From Niastella vici (GTDB taxonomy: Bacteria; Bacteroidota; Bacteroidia; Chitinophagales; Chitinophagaceae), in the NCBI RefSeq assembly GCF_002077945.1, contig NZ_LVYD01000024.1, positions 1 through 64,000 on the forward strand: DNA of 64,000 bases, written 5' to 3'. The notes under the pieces are model-generated. The model was not told where the DNA came from, did not search any database, and saw nothing but the letters and a program-made list of their open reading frames with translations. This document shows, in pieces, positions 35,493 to 44,969 of this stretch (the first letter of the stretch is position 1; each line of letters opens with the position of its first letter). The position numbers were made by a program, and so were the translations under genes.

Positions 35493-35722
35493 AGCAATTA
35501 GTTTTTGATTAACTGAAGAATAGGTTAACAACAATGGTCCTAAACGTACGTTCAAGTAAGCAGCCAGGCCTGCGCATGGTTGCACGCGCAGGCCCAACGA
35601 GCTATCTTATATCTGATTCACTCTCGATTGGAAATAAATACGATTATTCTTTTCATCCGGTTTCCCGGAAAGAATGGTTTCTTTAAGGAAACAGTCTACA
35701 GTTTATGAGTTTTGCAGTGTTC

Positions 35723-36241
35723 TCAGTCTTTAATACCTAAATCCTTTGCCACCTGCTGGTAATTGTTCCAATAACTAGCATCTTTTCGGGCCGGCACACT
35801 TCCTGTGATAAGGATGTACCGGTATTGGAAATACTTGTTACCTGCAGAAGTTGTGGTACCGGCATTTACATTCGAAATAAGGTTAATGCTTCCTACTTCA
35901 AAATCGGGGTTAATGATCACACCGCCGTCAAAATACGGGATTGGGGAAATATCCGGAGATGTAGGCGTTCCAAAATTAATATACACTTTTATTTCGCCTT
36001 TGTCAATAACATCCTTGGTGAGCTTGGGAGCAGAGATAGAAGCCGACCATATAGTATCGCCAGGTTGAGGCACCTGTCTGGTATACGATACATCCTGCCA
36101 GGCCGAATAGATCATGTTAGCAACACCAGTATCCCCTTTGGGACCAGTATCACCTTTTTTACAGCTCACATTGGTCGTTGACAGAAAGATCGTGAAAAAA
36201 GCCACGCAGGTAACAGAGAGGACCGAGAAAACGTGTTTCAT
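35723..36241 (-). CDS. Collagen-like repeat lipoprotein or secreted protein
   Basis: The 172-residue protein has a signal of about 27 residues with NVSC as possible lipobox, then KKGDTGPKGDTG, four collagen-type GXY units. The rest (residues 40-172) looks like a beta domain with TKDVIDKGEIKVYINFG and KYFQYRYILITGS. This pattern, a very short collagen stalk directly after the lipid Cys, is seen in small Bacteroidota surface proteins, but I cannot name this family. It lies upstream of susC on the same strand with a 230-base gap, so its link to the uptake locus is uncertain. Confidence 0.78.
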   Translation of the reverse strand: MKHVFSVLSVTCVAFFTIFLSTTNVSCKKGDTGPKGDTGVANMIYSAWQDVSYTRQVPQPGDTIWSASISAPKLTKDVIDKGEIKVYINFGTPTSPDISPIPYFDGGVIINPDFEVGSINLISNVNAGTTTSAGNKYFQYRYILITGSVPARKDASYWNNYQQVAKDLGIKD

Positions 36242-36700
36242 AAAATGTAATTTTGATTATGTAGATGATCACTAAGCCCTATACGTTAAAAAACCCTTAA
36301 AGGCTGGGTATTATTGCAATTTAAGGATTTTTACACTCTAACTTCTTTAATATGAAATACTCCAGAAAGCCGGTTGATTTGCGCAAACAGCAATGATTTT
36401 CCCCGGCAGGCGCTTCAAACGGCGCCCGGCGCGAACAGTACGACAATGATTACAATAAATATAATGGGAAAAACCGGGATTTCCGGGGCAAAAATAAAGC
36501 CCCCGGCGCAACCGGTGAAACCGGAGTCCGGGGGCTTATCAATATTGTTCTTTTCCTTTATTCAGGTGCAGGAATGGCGCGGGTGTAACCTGTGGGAAAA
36601 ACTCCCTTGCGGTAACCATCATACCTGGCCGTTCATCGATGAACCTTTGCGCATTATCGGCATGAAACGAGCGTTTGTCTATTTCCGTTGCCGATTCGGG
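36242..36700. other. Intergenic region with a terminator and no gene
   Basis: The 459 bases hold the terminator hairpin of the T9SS operon (36497-36537) and the upstream region of the collagen-like gene. Frames here have no recognisable protein character. Confidence 0.6.
36497..36537 (-). terminator. Terminator of the T9SS cassette
   Basis: AAGCCCCCGG and CCGGGGGCTT form a 10-bp stem with a nested CCGGT/ACCGG stem inside. On the minus strand a TTATTTTTGC tract follows. It lies 160 bases past the OmpA-protein stop. Confidence 0.75.
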
Positions 36701-38662
36701 CTATTGGTTCAGCATTTTGAACACCACGCGCCGGTTCTTTTCACGGGCTGCGGGGTTATCACTTCCATCGGGGTTGGTTTCCTTCTCAATTGGGCAACAT
36801 TCACCAAATCCTCTGGGCGATAGCTGCCTGGGCGATACCCCGGCGTTTATAAGGTATTCGGCGCAGGCATTTGCCCGGCCTTTCGACAGGAACTCGTTCG
36901 ATTTTACCGATCCCAGCCCATCTGTATGCACATCGATCTCCAGCACAACGGTTGGGTTGGCCTTCAGATAGCCGGCAATAAGATCAAGGTATGGGTACGA
37001 TTCTTTTGCTATTTCTGTTTTCAGCTCAAACACGATCTGGTAGGTAACCTCGGTCTTGTTTTTGAACGGATCGGGCTTTTTGGATAAACATAACTCCTGG
37101 GCATAAACGGTATCGCCTTTTGACGGATAGGCCGTCAGCAACCCGCTTTGGTAGTCTTCCTGGTTACCGCTGATCTGCAGGGCCAGTCCGGCATCTGTTT
37201 GAATAGTATACCGTCCGCCGGCCTGGGTCTTAATGGTCGCGATCTCATTGCCACGGGGGTCTTTCGCTGTTACGATGGCCCCTTCAAGCGGTTTTTTGCT
37301 ATCACAGTCGAGCACCACACCCGTAAATACCTGGTGATAATTCTTATGTATGGAGAACAATTCCAAACAACATAATGAGGCGCGATCGCTGCTGATGATC
37401 GCATCTTCGAACAATCCTTTTCCCCGGCCTACAAAATAAATATCGTCTTTTTCAGAGTTCACCGGGTAGCCGAGGTTTAGGGCTACCGTCCAGGAACCGT
37501 TGAAATTGCCGGTTGTAGAGTACAGGTCGAAACCGCCCATGCCGGTTCGGCCATTGGAGGCAAAAACAAGCGACTGGCTGCCGCCATGGTAAAAAGGCGC
37601 CTCTTCATCGCCCGTTGTATTAACGGCGGGTCCCATGTTGGTTATTTGGCCGGGCATCCCTTTGCTATCGAGGGGTGCATACCAGATATCGAAACCGCCA
37701 ATACCATCTTCGCGGTCACTGGAGAATAACAGGTATTTGCCATCGGGCGTTACCTGGGGCTGCCGTGAGTTGAACGATTGCTCAGTGAGCTTTCCGTCAA
37801 CAACAACCGGCTCGCTCCATCGTTCGCCATTGCGTTCACTCGTATAAATAGCTGAGATCTTTTTATCACCTTTAACCAGCCAGCTTGTAAAGAACATTCT
37901 GGACCCATCGGGGGTAAAAGCTGGTGTACCCAATTGGGCATTTCTGGGCGCGGCTACGTTTATTTTCTCCACTTTTCCGAATCCACCGTCCTGATAGGAA
38001 GCACTGTACAGGGCATTGGTATATCCTTCGGCCCGGGTTGAAGTAAATGCCAGGGTATTGTTGTTTACCCAGCTGGCCGCATAATTGGCGCCTTCCTTAT
38101 TGATGTTATTATTGAGTCTTTCAATTTTAATTCCCGTGGGACCGTTCGACAGCTGCTGCACTATGAATGCACAGTTATCGATTTCCTGTTGCGCCGATTT
38201 GGTGTACTGGTCGCCCACGGTGTTCGCCTGCATAAATTTACCCAGTTCCTGCTGCGCAATATTGTAGTTACCATTAGCGCGCAGGCAAATGCCATAATAA
38301 TAGCGGGCCAGCGGAAAAGTGGTGGAATCTTTCTGCAGCAACAGTTTATACCACTGCTCGGCATGAATGAAATCATTCAGCTTGTAGTAACAATCACCCA
38401 TACGGTTTAACAGGTTACCATCGAGCCCGCCAAGGTCGTTATGATTGATCAGCGCAGCCCCCTGTTTTTGTACCACATAGGCATTATAGCCCGAATGGGT
38501 GGGTGTTTTTCCACTTAAGTACTTTTCAAAGTAGTGAGCGGCTGAATAATAATCGCCTTTGGCATAAAATTGTTCTGCCACCCGTTTAAAATTGGTTGCC
38601 TGCGCATGAACCGCAGTGGCAGCCACTCCCAAACCGGCAATTATTATAAGTTGCTTAATCAT
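36701..38662 (-). CDS. PorE-like OmpA-family protein of a T9SS cassette
   Basis: The 653-residue secreted protein has a signal peptide (about 1-20, HAQA), TPR-like helices (25-165), a PD40/WD40 beta-propeller (about 190-430, with TPDGSRMFFTSW, TPDGKYLLFSSDREDGIGGFDIW and SNGRTGMGGFDLY), a carboxypeptidase-regulatory domain (about 445-525, GVVLDCDSKKPLEGAIVTA), and a C-terminal OmpA domain (HTDGLGSVKSNEFLSKGRA, then NRRVVFKM). This exact order is that of PorE, a periplasmic T9SS component that binds peptidoglycan. It is the last gene after the cargo and porP/sprF, so I infer a cargo-specific partner rather than the core PorE. Confidence 0.9.
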   Translation of the reverse strand: MIKQLIIIAGLGVAATAVHAQATNFKRVAEQFYAKGDYYSAAHYFEKYLSGKTPTHSGYNAYVVQKQGAALINHNDLGGLDGNLLNRMGDCYYKLNDFIHAEQWYKLLLQKDSTTFPLARYYYGICLRANGNYNIAQQELGKFMQANTVGDQYTKSAQQEIDNCAFIVQQLSNGPTGIKIERLNNNINKEGANYAASWVNNNTLAFTSTRAEGYTNALYSASYQDGGFGKVEKINVAAPRNAQLGTPAFTPDGSRMFFTSWLVKGDKKISAIYTSERNGERWSEPVVVDGKLTEQSFNSRQPQVTPDGKYLLFSSDREDGIGGFDIWYAPLDSKGMPGQITNMGPAVNTTGDEEAPFYHGGSQSLVFASNGRTGMGGFDLYSTTGNFNGSWTVALNLGYPVNSEKDDIYFVGRGKGLFEDAIISSDRASLCCLELFSIHKNYHQVFTGVVLDCDSKKPLEGAIVTAKDPRGNEIATIKTQAGGRYTIQTDAGLALQISGNQEDYQSGLLTAYPSKGDTVYAQELCLSKKPDPFKNKTEVTYQIVFELKTEIAKESYPYLDLIAGYLKANPTVVLEIDVHTDGLGSVKSNEFLSKGRANACAEYLINAGVSPRQLSPRGFGECCPIEKETNPDGSDNPAAREKNRRVVFKMLNQ

Positions 38663-38689
38663 GTATAATCAATTTGCGAATGTGATAAA

Positions 38690-38705
38690 TTGGTGAATGG
38701 TCAAT
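38690..38705. repeat. TTGGTGAATGGTCAAT word
   Basis: One copy of the GGTGAATGGTCAAT word lies in the 59-base gap between the porP/sprF and PorE-like genes. Confidence 0.55.
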
Positions 38706-38721
38706 ACGTTACGACCTTCTT

Positions 38722-39723
38722 TTACAATCTCGGACAAACAAACGGTACGGCATCCTGCTTAACCGATTTGCGGCCGATGAGCGTAATGGATATTTCAAAA
38801 TTATTGGCATTACCGGCTACCTTCCCCAGGTCGCTCATGTTTACATCATAGCTCGCACTGATCATATAATTTTTGTAGTAAACACCAACATAGGGCGATA
38901 CTGCATCTTTGAACCGGTAGTTGGCACCCAGTAAAAAATCGGTGGTTTCATTCACCCGCATTTGTGCATAGGCGCCTATCATTTTTTCTTCACTTTTCCC
39001 CTGGCGCATATATAACAGGTTGGGTGTAATGCTCACATCTTCATTCACGTTGAATTTAAGACCCCCATGGGCTGTTAACCGCATGGGCATTTTTCCATGG
39101 GAAGCGGTGTCACCGCTAAGGAACGGGTCCTGTGGTTGTGTTAAATGATAAGCCGAGATACCGCCAAAGAAATTGGCTTTTTTACCGGGGGTACCGTCAT
39201 AGTACACAGCCCCCACTCCGGCATCGAAGGCAATAGCCGAGGTTTTGGCTAATGGTTCCGAGAAAGTCTCGTTGGTATATCCGGTATTCGGGTTCCACAT
39301 GGAGCCGGTCGTGAACTTACCGGGATCGAAGCGGCGGTTGATGACCCCGAACGCCATCCCCATTGAAATTTGATGATAGCCAAAGCGAACGCCGTTGTAG
39401 GCCATGGTAGCGTAACCGGTTAAATAGCCGTATCCAATGGAGCCGGCCCGCAGGTTCATGATATTCAATCCAAGGCTTACATTTTTATTCGTGACAATAT
39501 CTGCTGAAACACCGGGTGTTGAAAAGGGATTACTGATACCCCCCCACTGGCTGCGGTACATGGCCGTAACCCGGTAATTACCGTCAATGGCGCCCGTTAA
39601 AGCCGGGTTCAGCCATAGCGGGTATGCATAGTATTGTGAAAAATGAGGGTCTGTTTGAGAATGACCTGTTATCGCTGTGACCAATGTCATCAGTAACAAG
39701 CCGGTTTTTATAAGATATCGCAT
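38722..39723 (-). CDS. PorP/SprF-family type IX secretion membrane protein
   Basis: The 333-residue outer-membrane protein has a signal peptide (about 1-22, GHSQ) followed by TDPHFSQYYAYPLWLNPALTGA, the PorP/SprF hallmark, and a barrel with alternating strands; VNETTDFLLGANYRFKDAVSPYVGVYYKN lies near 265. PorP/SprF proteins help particular type B cargo through the outer membrane and attach it to the cell surface; genes for them usually follow the cargo gene. Here it follows the 1260-residue cargo by 24 bases, the expected order. Confidence 0.94.
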   Translation of the reverse strand: MRYLIKTGLLLMTLVTAITGHSQTDPHFSQYYAYPLWLNPALTGAIDGNYRVTAMYRSQWGGISNPFSTPGVSADIVTNKNVSLGLNIMNLRAGSIGYGYLTGYATMAYNGVRFGYHQISMGMAFGVINRRFDPGKFTTGSMWNPNTGYTNETFSEPLAKTSAIAFDAGVGAVYYDGTPGKKANFFGGISAYHLTQPQDPFLSGDTASHGKMPMRLTAHGGLKFNVNEDVSITPNLLYMRQGKSEEKMIGAYAQMRVNETTDFLLGANYRFKDAVSPYVGVYYKNYMISASYDVNMSDLGKVAGNANNFEISITLIGRKSVKQDAVPFVCPRL

Positions 39724-39747
39724 TACAAACAGTTTTATTGGATTTTT

Positions 39748-42700
39748 TTACCGGATCAGATTGAATGTTCCTCTATAAGTTACTTTGTTGCCATCGGGCA
39801 TTGTACCTACTACCACGTATACATACACGCCAATTGGTTGTGGTTTTCCTTTATAGGTTCCATCCCATTTACCCTGCAGATCGCTGGTTTCAAATATTTT
39901 TTCACCCCACTGGTTAAACACCATCCAGTGCACCGATTTCAACACATTGGAATATACCATAAACTCATCGTCCTTCTTATTGCCATTTGGCGTGAATGTG
40001 TTGGGGATGAATACGCCATCGGCGAGCGCGCGGGCAGTATCCCTTTGAGAGATATAATCAGGGCAATCGACCCTTGTGCCCAGGGCCTTCACCTGCAACC
40101 CTATGCTATCGGTTGGTTTTAAACCGGTATAGGTTTGGGAAAGGCCAAAGGCGCCTGAAGAAGGAATTGTCCAGTTAACACCATCGCGCGATACGCGGTA
40201 ACCAGTGGTATTTGGAACGGCCGTCCAGGCAAACCGGATAGTATTTACACCAACCGAATCAACCCTGAGCACCGGCGTGGTGAGTGGTTGACATATAGAG
40301 AATTCATAAGCGCCGATATCGGGGGTGGTAGTACTTCTGGTAACATTCAGGATGTCGTTGGTAACACCAACGTAGGTACCCTTGTTTTCAAACGGGATCT
40401 TGGTAGGGGTAAGATCGCCAACGGCAGGATCGTAGAACACCGGATCCATGGAAATAGAGCTGGCATCTTTACCGGTAGCCTGCCAGCTGCTCAAAGTAGG
40501 ATAATTTATTCCCGTTGTAACCGAACCTATATGGCCTATGGCATTGGTAGTGCCATTGGCCGCAAGCATGTAATAATTATTATTATTTGCAATCAAACTG
40601 GCATTGGCCACACTCAGGTAAATACACCATTTGCCGGCGGCGCCACCCCGCTTTATAACAACATTATTGTCTTTTACTACAATGCCGGTATATGGAGCCC
40701 CGAAGAAAGAGATACCCCGGGTATAACCAGCGGCTACAGTAATTGCAGACGTGTCGTCGAGCGCGATCGTATTGTGGTATTCATTCAAATTTAAACTGCT
40801 AAAATTATATATCCCATGCTGTACACCATTACCCCTGAAGTTATAGATCACATTATTGCTCACATTGACCGGTTGGGCAACCGTCGTCGTTTGAACCGCG
40901 TCAATATAAATGCCGTCCAGCTCAATAACAGAGGTCTTCATTTTTTCCAGTAAATTATGGATCCTGTTTCTTGTAATGTTCAAATTGTAGTTTGCCCTGT
41001 TTGCATATATGCCTATGAATGAGTTATTAAGGAAAACCGTACGGGTGGGATGGCTGATATCGTTGCTATCTACCAAAACATTGGTATTACCGGTTATATA
41101 GATCCCGAATCTGATGCCATCGTGTAATTTATTACCCCTGAAAATATTCCCCACAGCATTCGCATCGCCTTGATCGGAAACGGAAGTACAGGTAATTCCA
41201 TAAAAACCGCCATTCACTGTATTATTTAAAACCAGGTTGCTATCGCAATAGCTATTATCAGTACGGTATTCGATAGGGTCCTGATCAGACGGGCTGATCA
41301 CTATACCTGCATAGTAGTCAATGATAGAGTTTTGGGGCAGGTTCACCGTGCAACGTTTGATGGTATTGTGGTCAGCATTGTTTTTCAGGTGAAAACCAAA
41401 ACCAAAACCCGGGTCGTTTTCAACGTTTACAGTAAGGCTGTCGAAGGTAATATAGTCAGCATCCTCCAGTTTTATAACACCCCTCTGGTCTGGATCAGTG
41501 GGAGTAAATTTAAGCGTTTCCCCATTTCCGTTAAAGGTGACCGTTTTTGTTGGGGAAGTACCCAGATCTGGTATGATCATTTGTTCAGTATAAGGACCGC
41601 TGCCGCTTGTTACATTAAATACAACCGACCCTGAGAAACCGCATTTGAGTTGATGCAAAACATCCCTGAATGAAGCAAAATTAATACCTGCAGTTGGCTG
41701 GGCTGAGTTAATGGTATAAGTACCGGGTGAAAGCGTATAGCTTACCAGTACGCGTACAGGATTTGAATAGGCAGTAGTAGCACCACAGGTTGATGCAACC
41801 CGGTAATACAGGGTGCTACTGGCTGTGCCCGTGTAATATGGATAAACAAGCGCACTGGTAACATCGGTATAGGTACCGGAGGGTGTAGTAGACGTTTGCC
41901 ATTTATAGGTTTGCCCGGCCCCGCCCGAATTTCCTTTTAAGCCAAGAAACACCGTTGCCGCTCCACAAAACATAGAATCGGGAAGTACGTATGCTGAACC
42001 ACCTGTGACCGGTGTTGTACAGGGCGCCGACAGAAATTCATAACACCCCGGATCGGGAAAGGTGGCACTGCGTGAAGCACCTGAGATATCATTATTCACC
42101 CCCACATACACACCCATGTTATCGATGGTTTGTTGTGTTGGCCTGAGATCAAAAGTGGCCAAATTGGTAAATGCCGGATTATCTTCTCTGGAAGTATAAT
42201 CATAGCCCATCTGTAGTTGCCAATCGGTCAATGTAACATAATCAACAAGATTAGAATGTCCCCAGGCACATATAAACGCGTTCCCCTGCGGAATATAAAA
42301 ATCATTCCGGTTCGAGGTTGTATTTAATGGGGTGTTCTCAAAGTAAATTCCATAGTTCCAGTTTGTTGCCACCCGGGTAATGCTAACAATATTATTGGCA
42401 ACATTCACATCAGTCACTGTGTAAAAATAAAACCCAAATGTTTGGCTGCCCGATACAACCTGATCATCGAACGAAACCGTGTTATGATATACATTAAGGT
42501 AAGAACCGGAATAGGTAGTAATTGGATTGGCCGATGCAATGCCATATATCGTCTGGGGCGATTGAAAATCATAAACAGCATTATTGGCTATGAGGCAAGG
42601 CTTACCGGCAACGCTTTCTGAAGAAACAAGAATACCATACTGATAGCCGGAAACACAATGAAAAGCATGAATGCGGTTGCGGGTAATATTAATACTTTGG

Positions 42701-43530
42701 TTGTATTTAACAAGGTATATACCGGTTAAATCATAAATGGCATCGGGCCCGCCAGTTATGTCGTTGGCATCAACCACTGTACCGGTATTATAATACATTT
42801 GAATGCCATAGTGAATGGTATTCGTTATTGTATTACTGATTATACTATTCCCCGACATGAAAACACCTGAACCGCTCACCGGTACCGATGACAGGGTTAT
42901 ACCTATGGTTCCCCCCGAAATAGTATTGCCCTGTATGAGGTTATTATCACATTTACTATCGCCCGCGGCAGTGGCGCCGGCGTCATTTCCATTGATCACG
43001 ATACCCTGGTGATTATCGGGTGCATTCCAGTCAATTTTATTGGTAATGCGGCAATTTTTGATGGTGTTATTATCGGCATCATTTAATAAATGAAAGCCAT
43101 AACCATACTCACCAACATTGCCTGCCAGCGGTAAAACGGTGAGGTTATCGAAGGTTACATAATTGGTGCCATTCAGCTTTATGCCAGCCCTGCTGGAAGA
43201 AGTGGTAGAAAGGAAAGTAAGCGTTACACCATTACAATTAAAGGTAATGGTATTGGTAGCCGATGTACCGGAAATAGCATTAAACACTACCTGTTCATTA
43301 TACGGGCCACTGCCAGACTGTACATTGAATACAACCGGGCCGTTAACGCCACCGGCCAAAAAAGCAGCAGCTGCCGTAAATGTATTGAAATTGGATCCGC
43401 TGGTGGGTAATGCAGAGTTAATGGTAAACGTACCGGACACCTGTGCATGGCTTTCAACCATGAAAGATAAACCTAAGCTAAGGGTAAACAGGATTTTATA
43501 CAATACGTGCCCGCGTAAAATTTTTCGCAT
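39748..43530 (-). CDS. Large duplicated beta-helix T9SS type B cargo protein
   Basis: The 1260-residue protein has a signal peptide (about 12-30), two long right-handed beta-helix regions (about 30-490 and 600-1080) that start alike (GTFTINSALPTSGSNFNTFT and GTYTINSAQPTAGINFASF) and so arose by internal duplication, an Ig-like spacer (about 500-600), a fibronectin III-like domain (about 1090-1165) and a gliding-motility-associated C-terminal domain (VFIPNTFTPNGNKKDDEF near 1173, ending GTFNLIR). That CHU_C-type end marks T9SS type B export. No catalytic residues of a polysaccharide lyase are evident, so adhesin is as likely as enzyme. First gene of the cassette. Confidence 0.9.
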   Translation of the reverse strand: MRKILRGHVLYKILFTLSLGLSFMVESHAQVSGTFTINSALPTSGSNFNTFTAAAAFLAGGVNGPVVFNVQSGSGPYNEQVVFNAISGTSATNTITFNCNGVTLTFLSTTSSSRAGIKLNGTNYVTFDNLTVLPLAGNVGEYGYGFHLLNDADNNTIKNCRITNKIDWNAPDNHQGIVINGNDAGATAAGDSKCDNNLIQGNTISGGTIGITLSSVPVSGSGVFMSGNSIISNTITNTIHYGIQMYYNTGTVVDANDITGGPDAIYDLTGIYLVKYNQSINITRNRIHAFHCVSGYQYGILVSSESVAGKPCLIANNAVYDFQSPQTIYGIASANPITTYSGSYLNVYHNTVSFDDQVVSGSQTFGFYFYTVTDVNVANNIVSITRVATNWNYGIYFENTPLNTTSNRNDFYIPQGNAFICAWGHSNLVDYVTLTDWQLQMGYDYTSREDNPAFTNLATFDLRPTQQTIDNMGVYVGVNNDISGASRSATFPDPGCYEFLSAPCTTPVTGGSAYVLPDSMFCGAATVFLGLKGNSGGAGQTYKWQTSTTPSGTYTDVTSALVYPYYTGTASSTLYYRVASTCGATTAYSNPVRVLVSYTLSPGTYTINSAQPTAGINFASFRDVLHQLKCGFSGSVVFNVTSGSGPYTEQMIIPDLGTSPTKTVTFNGNGETLKFTPTDPDQRGVIKLEDADYITFDSLTVNVENDPGFGFGFHLKNNADHNTIKRCTVNLPQNSIIDYYAGIVISPSDQDPIEYRTDNSYCDSNLVLNNTVNGGFYGITCTSVSDQGDANAVGNIFRGNKLHDGIRFGIYITGNTNVLVDSNDISHPTRTVFLNNSFIGIYANRANYNLNITRNRIHNLLEKMKTSVIELDGIYIDAVQTTTVAQPVNVSNNVIYNFRGNGVQHGIYNFSSLNLNEYHNTIALDDTSAITVAAGYTRGISFFGAPYTGIVVKDNNVVIKRGGAAGKWCIYLSVANASLIANNNNYYMLAANGTTNAIGHIGSVTTGINYPTLSSWQATGKDASSISMDPVFYDPAVGDLTPTKIPFENKGTYVGVTNDILNVTRSTTTPDIGAYEFSICQPLTTPVLRVDSVGVNTIRFAWTAVPNTTGYRVSRDGVNWTIPSSGAFGLSQTYTGLKPTDSIGLQVKALGTRVDCPDYISQRDTARALADGVFIPNTFTPNGNKKDDEFMVYSNVLKSVHWMVFNQWGEKIFETSDLQGKWDGTYKGKPQPIGVYVYVVVGTMPDGNKVTYRGTFNLIR

Positions 43531-44168
43531 AGCCGATAATTGGATTTTGAATTTCTGTAGGATATCGGATTTCTATTATATTATCAAAGTATTACAACCT
43601 TAATAACCAATTATCAGTACTATGTTGATCATTGGTTAATGGTTCCCATGTAACAGTATAACCCATGTATGAATATACTATTCAAACAGGGGTGTACGGG
43701 TTGGGCTGTAATGGTGTCAACGGTTAAATACCAGCTGCATTTTATCTACCGAACGTAGTATTACGATTCACCATTTCGTACATCTTCGACCTTCTATTCA
43801 AATCACCGATAGCGGCATCGAAAAAAGGCATCTGGTATCTTTACGTCTCAAACCAATTAAGAACGCTTTTTAACGCCCGCAATTGTGTGCACCCCTACCT
43901 GTTATTGGAAAAATAATTCACATTTTACAAGTCGAACTGTGTGAAAGTAAATCCCTTATGAAGTTTAAAAGGAATGAAAAATTTGTAAAAGCATCCATTC
44001 TAATTAGGTTCTAATCATTTAGCGGCAAACACCTGGGTCCAGTAATTGCCATCCCGGCCTATGCCCATTCCATTACATTGACGCTCATAATATTTTTACA
44101 ATGGCCTTCGCTTTATAACCAGCCGTTCATGACCGCCTGTTCAGTGGTATGCCCTTAGGCAATATTTA
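43531..44168. other. Intergenic region upstream of the T9SS cassette
   Basis: About 640 bases contain the promoter region of the cargo gene and nothing I can call a gene, RNA or terminator. A weak TACTTTG-like element near 43585-43592 on the minus strand may be the -7 box. Confidence 0.5.
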
Positions 44169-44969
44169 TTACAGGTACCCGGCCATTTCCTGTTGATATT
44201 CTTTTGCAATTAGCATTGCTTTAACTGCGAAATCTTCCTCACCTGACGCATAAATAACAGCGCGGCTGGCATTCACCAACAGCCCTACTTCTTTATTCAT
44301 CGCCTTCTCAGAGATCTCTTTCAAACTGCCGCCCTGGGCCCCTACTCCGGGAACCAGATAAAAATTATTGGGTGTTATGCTGCGGATGTTGGCAAATTCT
44401 GAAGCCTGGGTGGCGCCTACCACAAACATTAGCTGATCGGCGGTGCCCCATTGAGCGGCGGTGCGCAATACTTTTTCATACAACAATTCATCGCCGGCTT
44501 TCTGCAATTCAAAATCACGGGCACCCGTATTGGAAGTTAAACCTAATACGATCGTCCATTTGTCTTTGTATTCCAGAAAAGGCAATACACTGTCGGCCCC
44601 CATATACGGCGCCACAGTGATGGCATCAAATTGTAGTGTTTCAAAAAATGCTTTGGCGTATTGGGAAGAAGTATTACCGATGTCGCCACGCTTGGCATCT
44701 GCGATCCTGAAATGAGTAGCCGGGATATACGCTGCCGTTTTCTCCATGGCTTCCCACCCTGGTATTCCCAGTGCCTCATAAAAAGCCGTATTGATCTTGT
44801 AGCCTACGCAATAATCTTTGGTAGCATCAATGATCTGTTTATTGAATTCAAATATTGGATCGGTTTTGGTCAACAGATGTTTGGGGATCTTCGTGATATC
44901 TGTATCCAGTCCTACTATGAGGTATGTTTGTTTGTTGCGGATCTGTTCAACCAGTTGCTGCCTTGTCAT
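44169..44969 (-). CDS. pyrF: Orotidine-5'-phosphate decarboxylase (type 2)
   Basis: The 266-residue cytosolic enzyme makes UMP from OMP, the last step of de novo pyrimidine synthesis. YLIVGLDTDITKIP near residue 18, DYCVGYKINTAFYEALG near 50, and HFRIADAKRGDIGNTSSQYAK near 86, holding the catalytic Asp-x-Lys-x-x-Asp set, mark the longer type 2 subfamily. Its ATG overlaps the kynU stop in an ATGA arrangement, so expression follows kynU. Confidence 0.94.
   Translation of the reverse strand: MTRQQLVEQIRNKQTYLIVGLDTDITKIPKHLLTKTDPIFEFNKQIIDATKDYCVGYKINTAFYEALGIPGWEAMEKTAAYIPATHFRIADAKRGDIGNTSSQYAKAFFETLQFDAITVAPYMGADSVLPFLEYKDKWTIVLGLTSNTGARDFELQKAGDELLYEKVLRTAAQWGTADQLMFVVGATQASEFANIRSITPNNFYLVPGVGAQGGSLKEISEKAMNKEVGLLVNASRAVIYASGEEDFAVKAMLIAKEYQQEMAGYL

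Noticed and set aside
32085-35597. Longer susC start at TTG 35597
   Set aside because: The added 35 residues contain no signal peptide, while the ATG at 35492 is followed by one.
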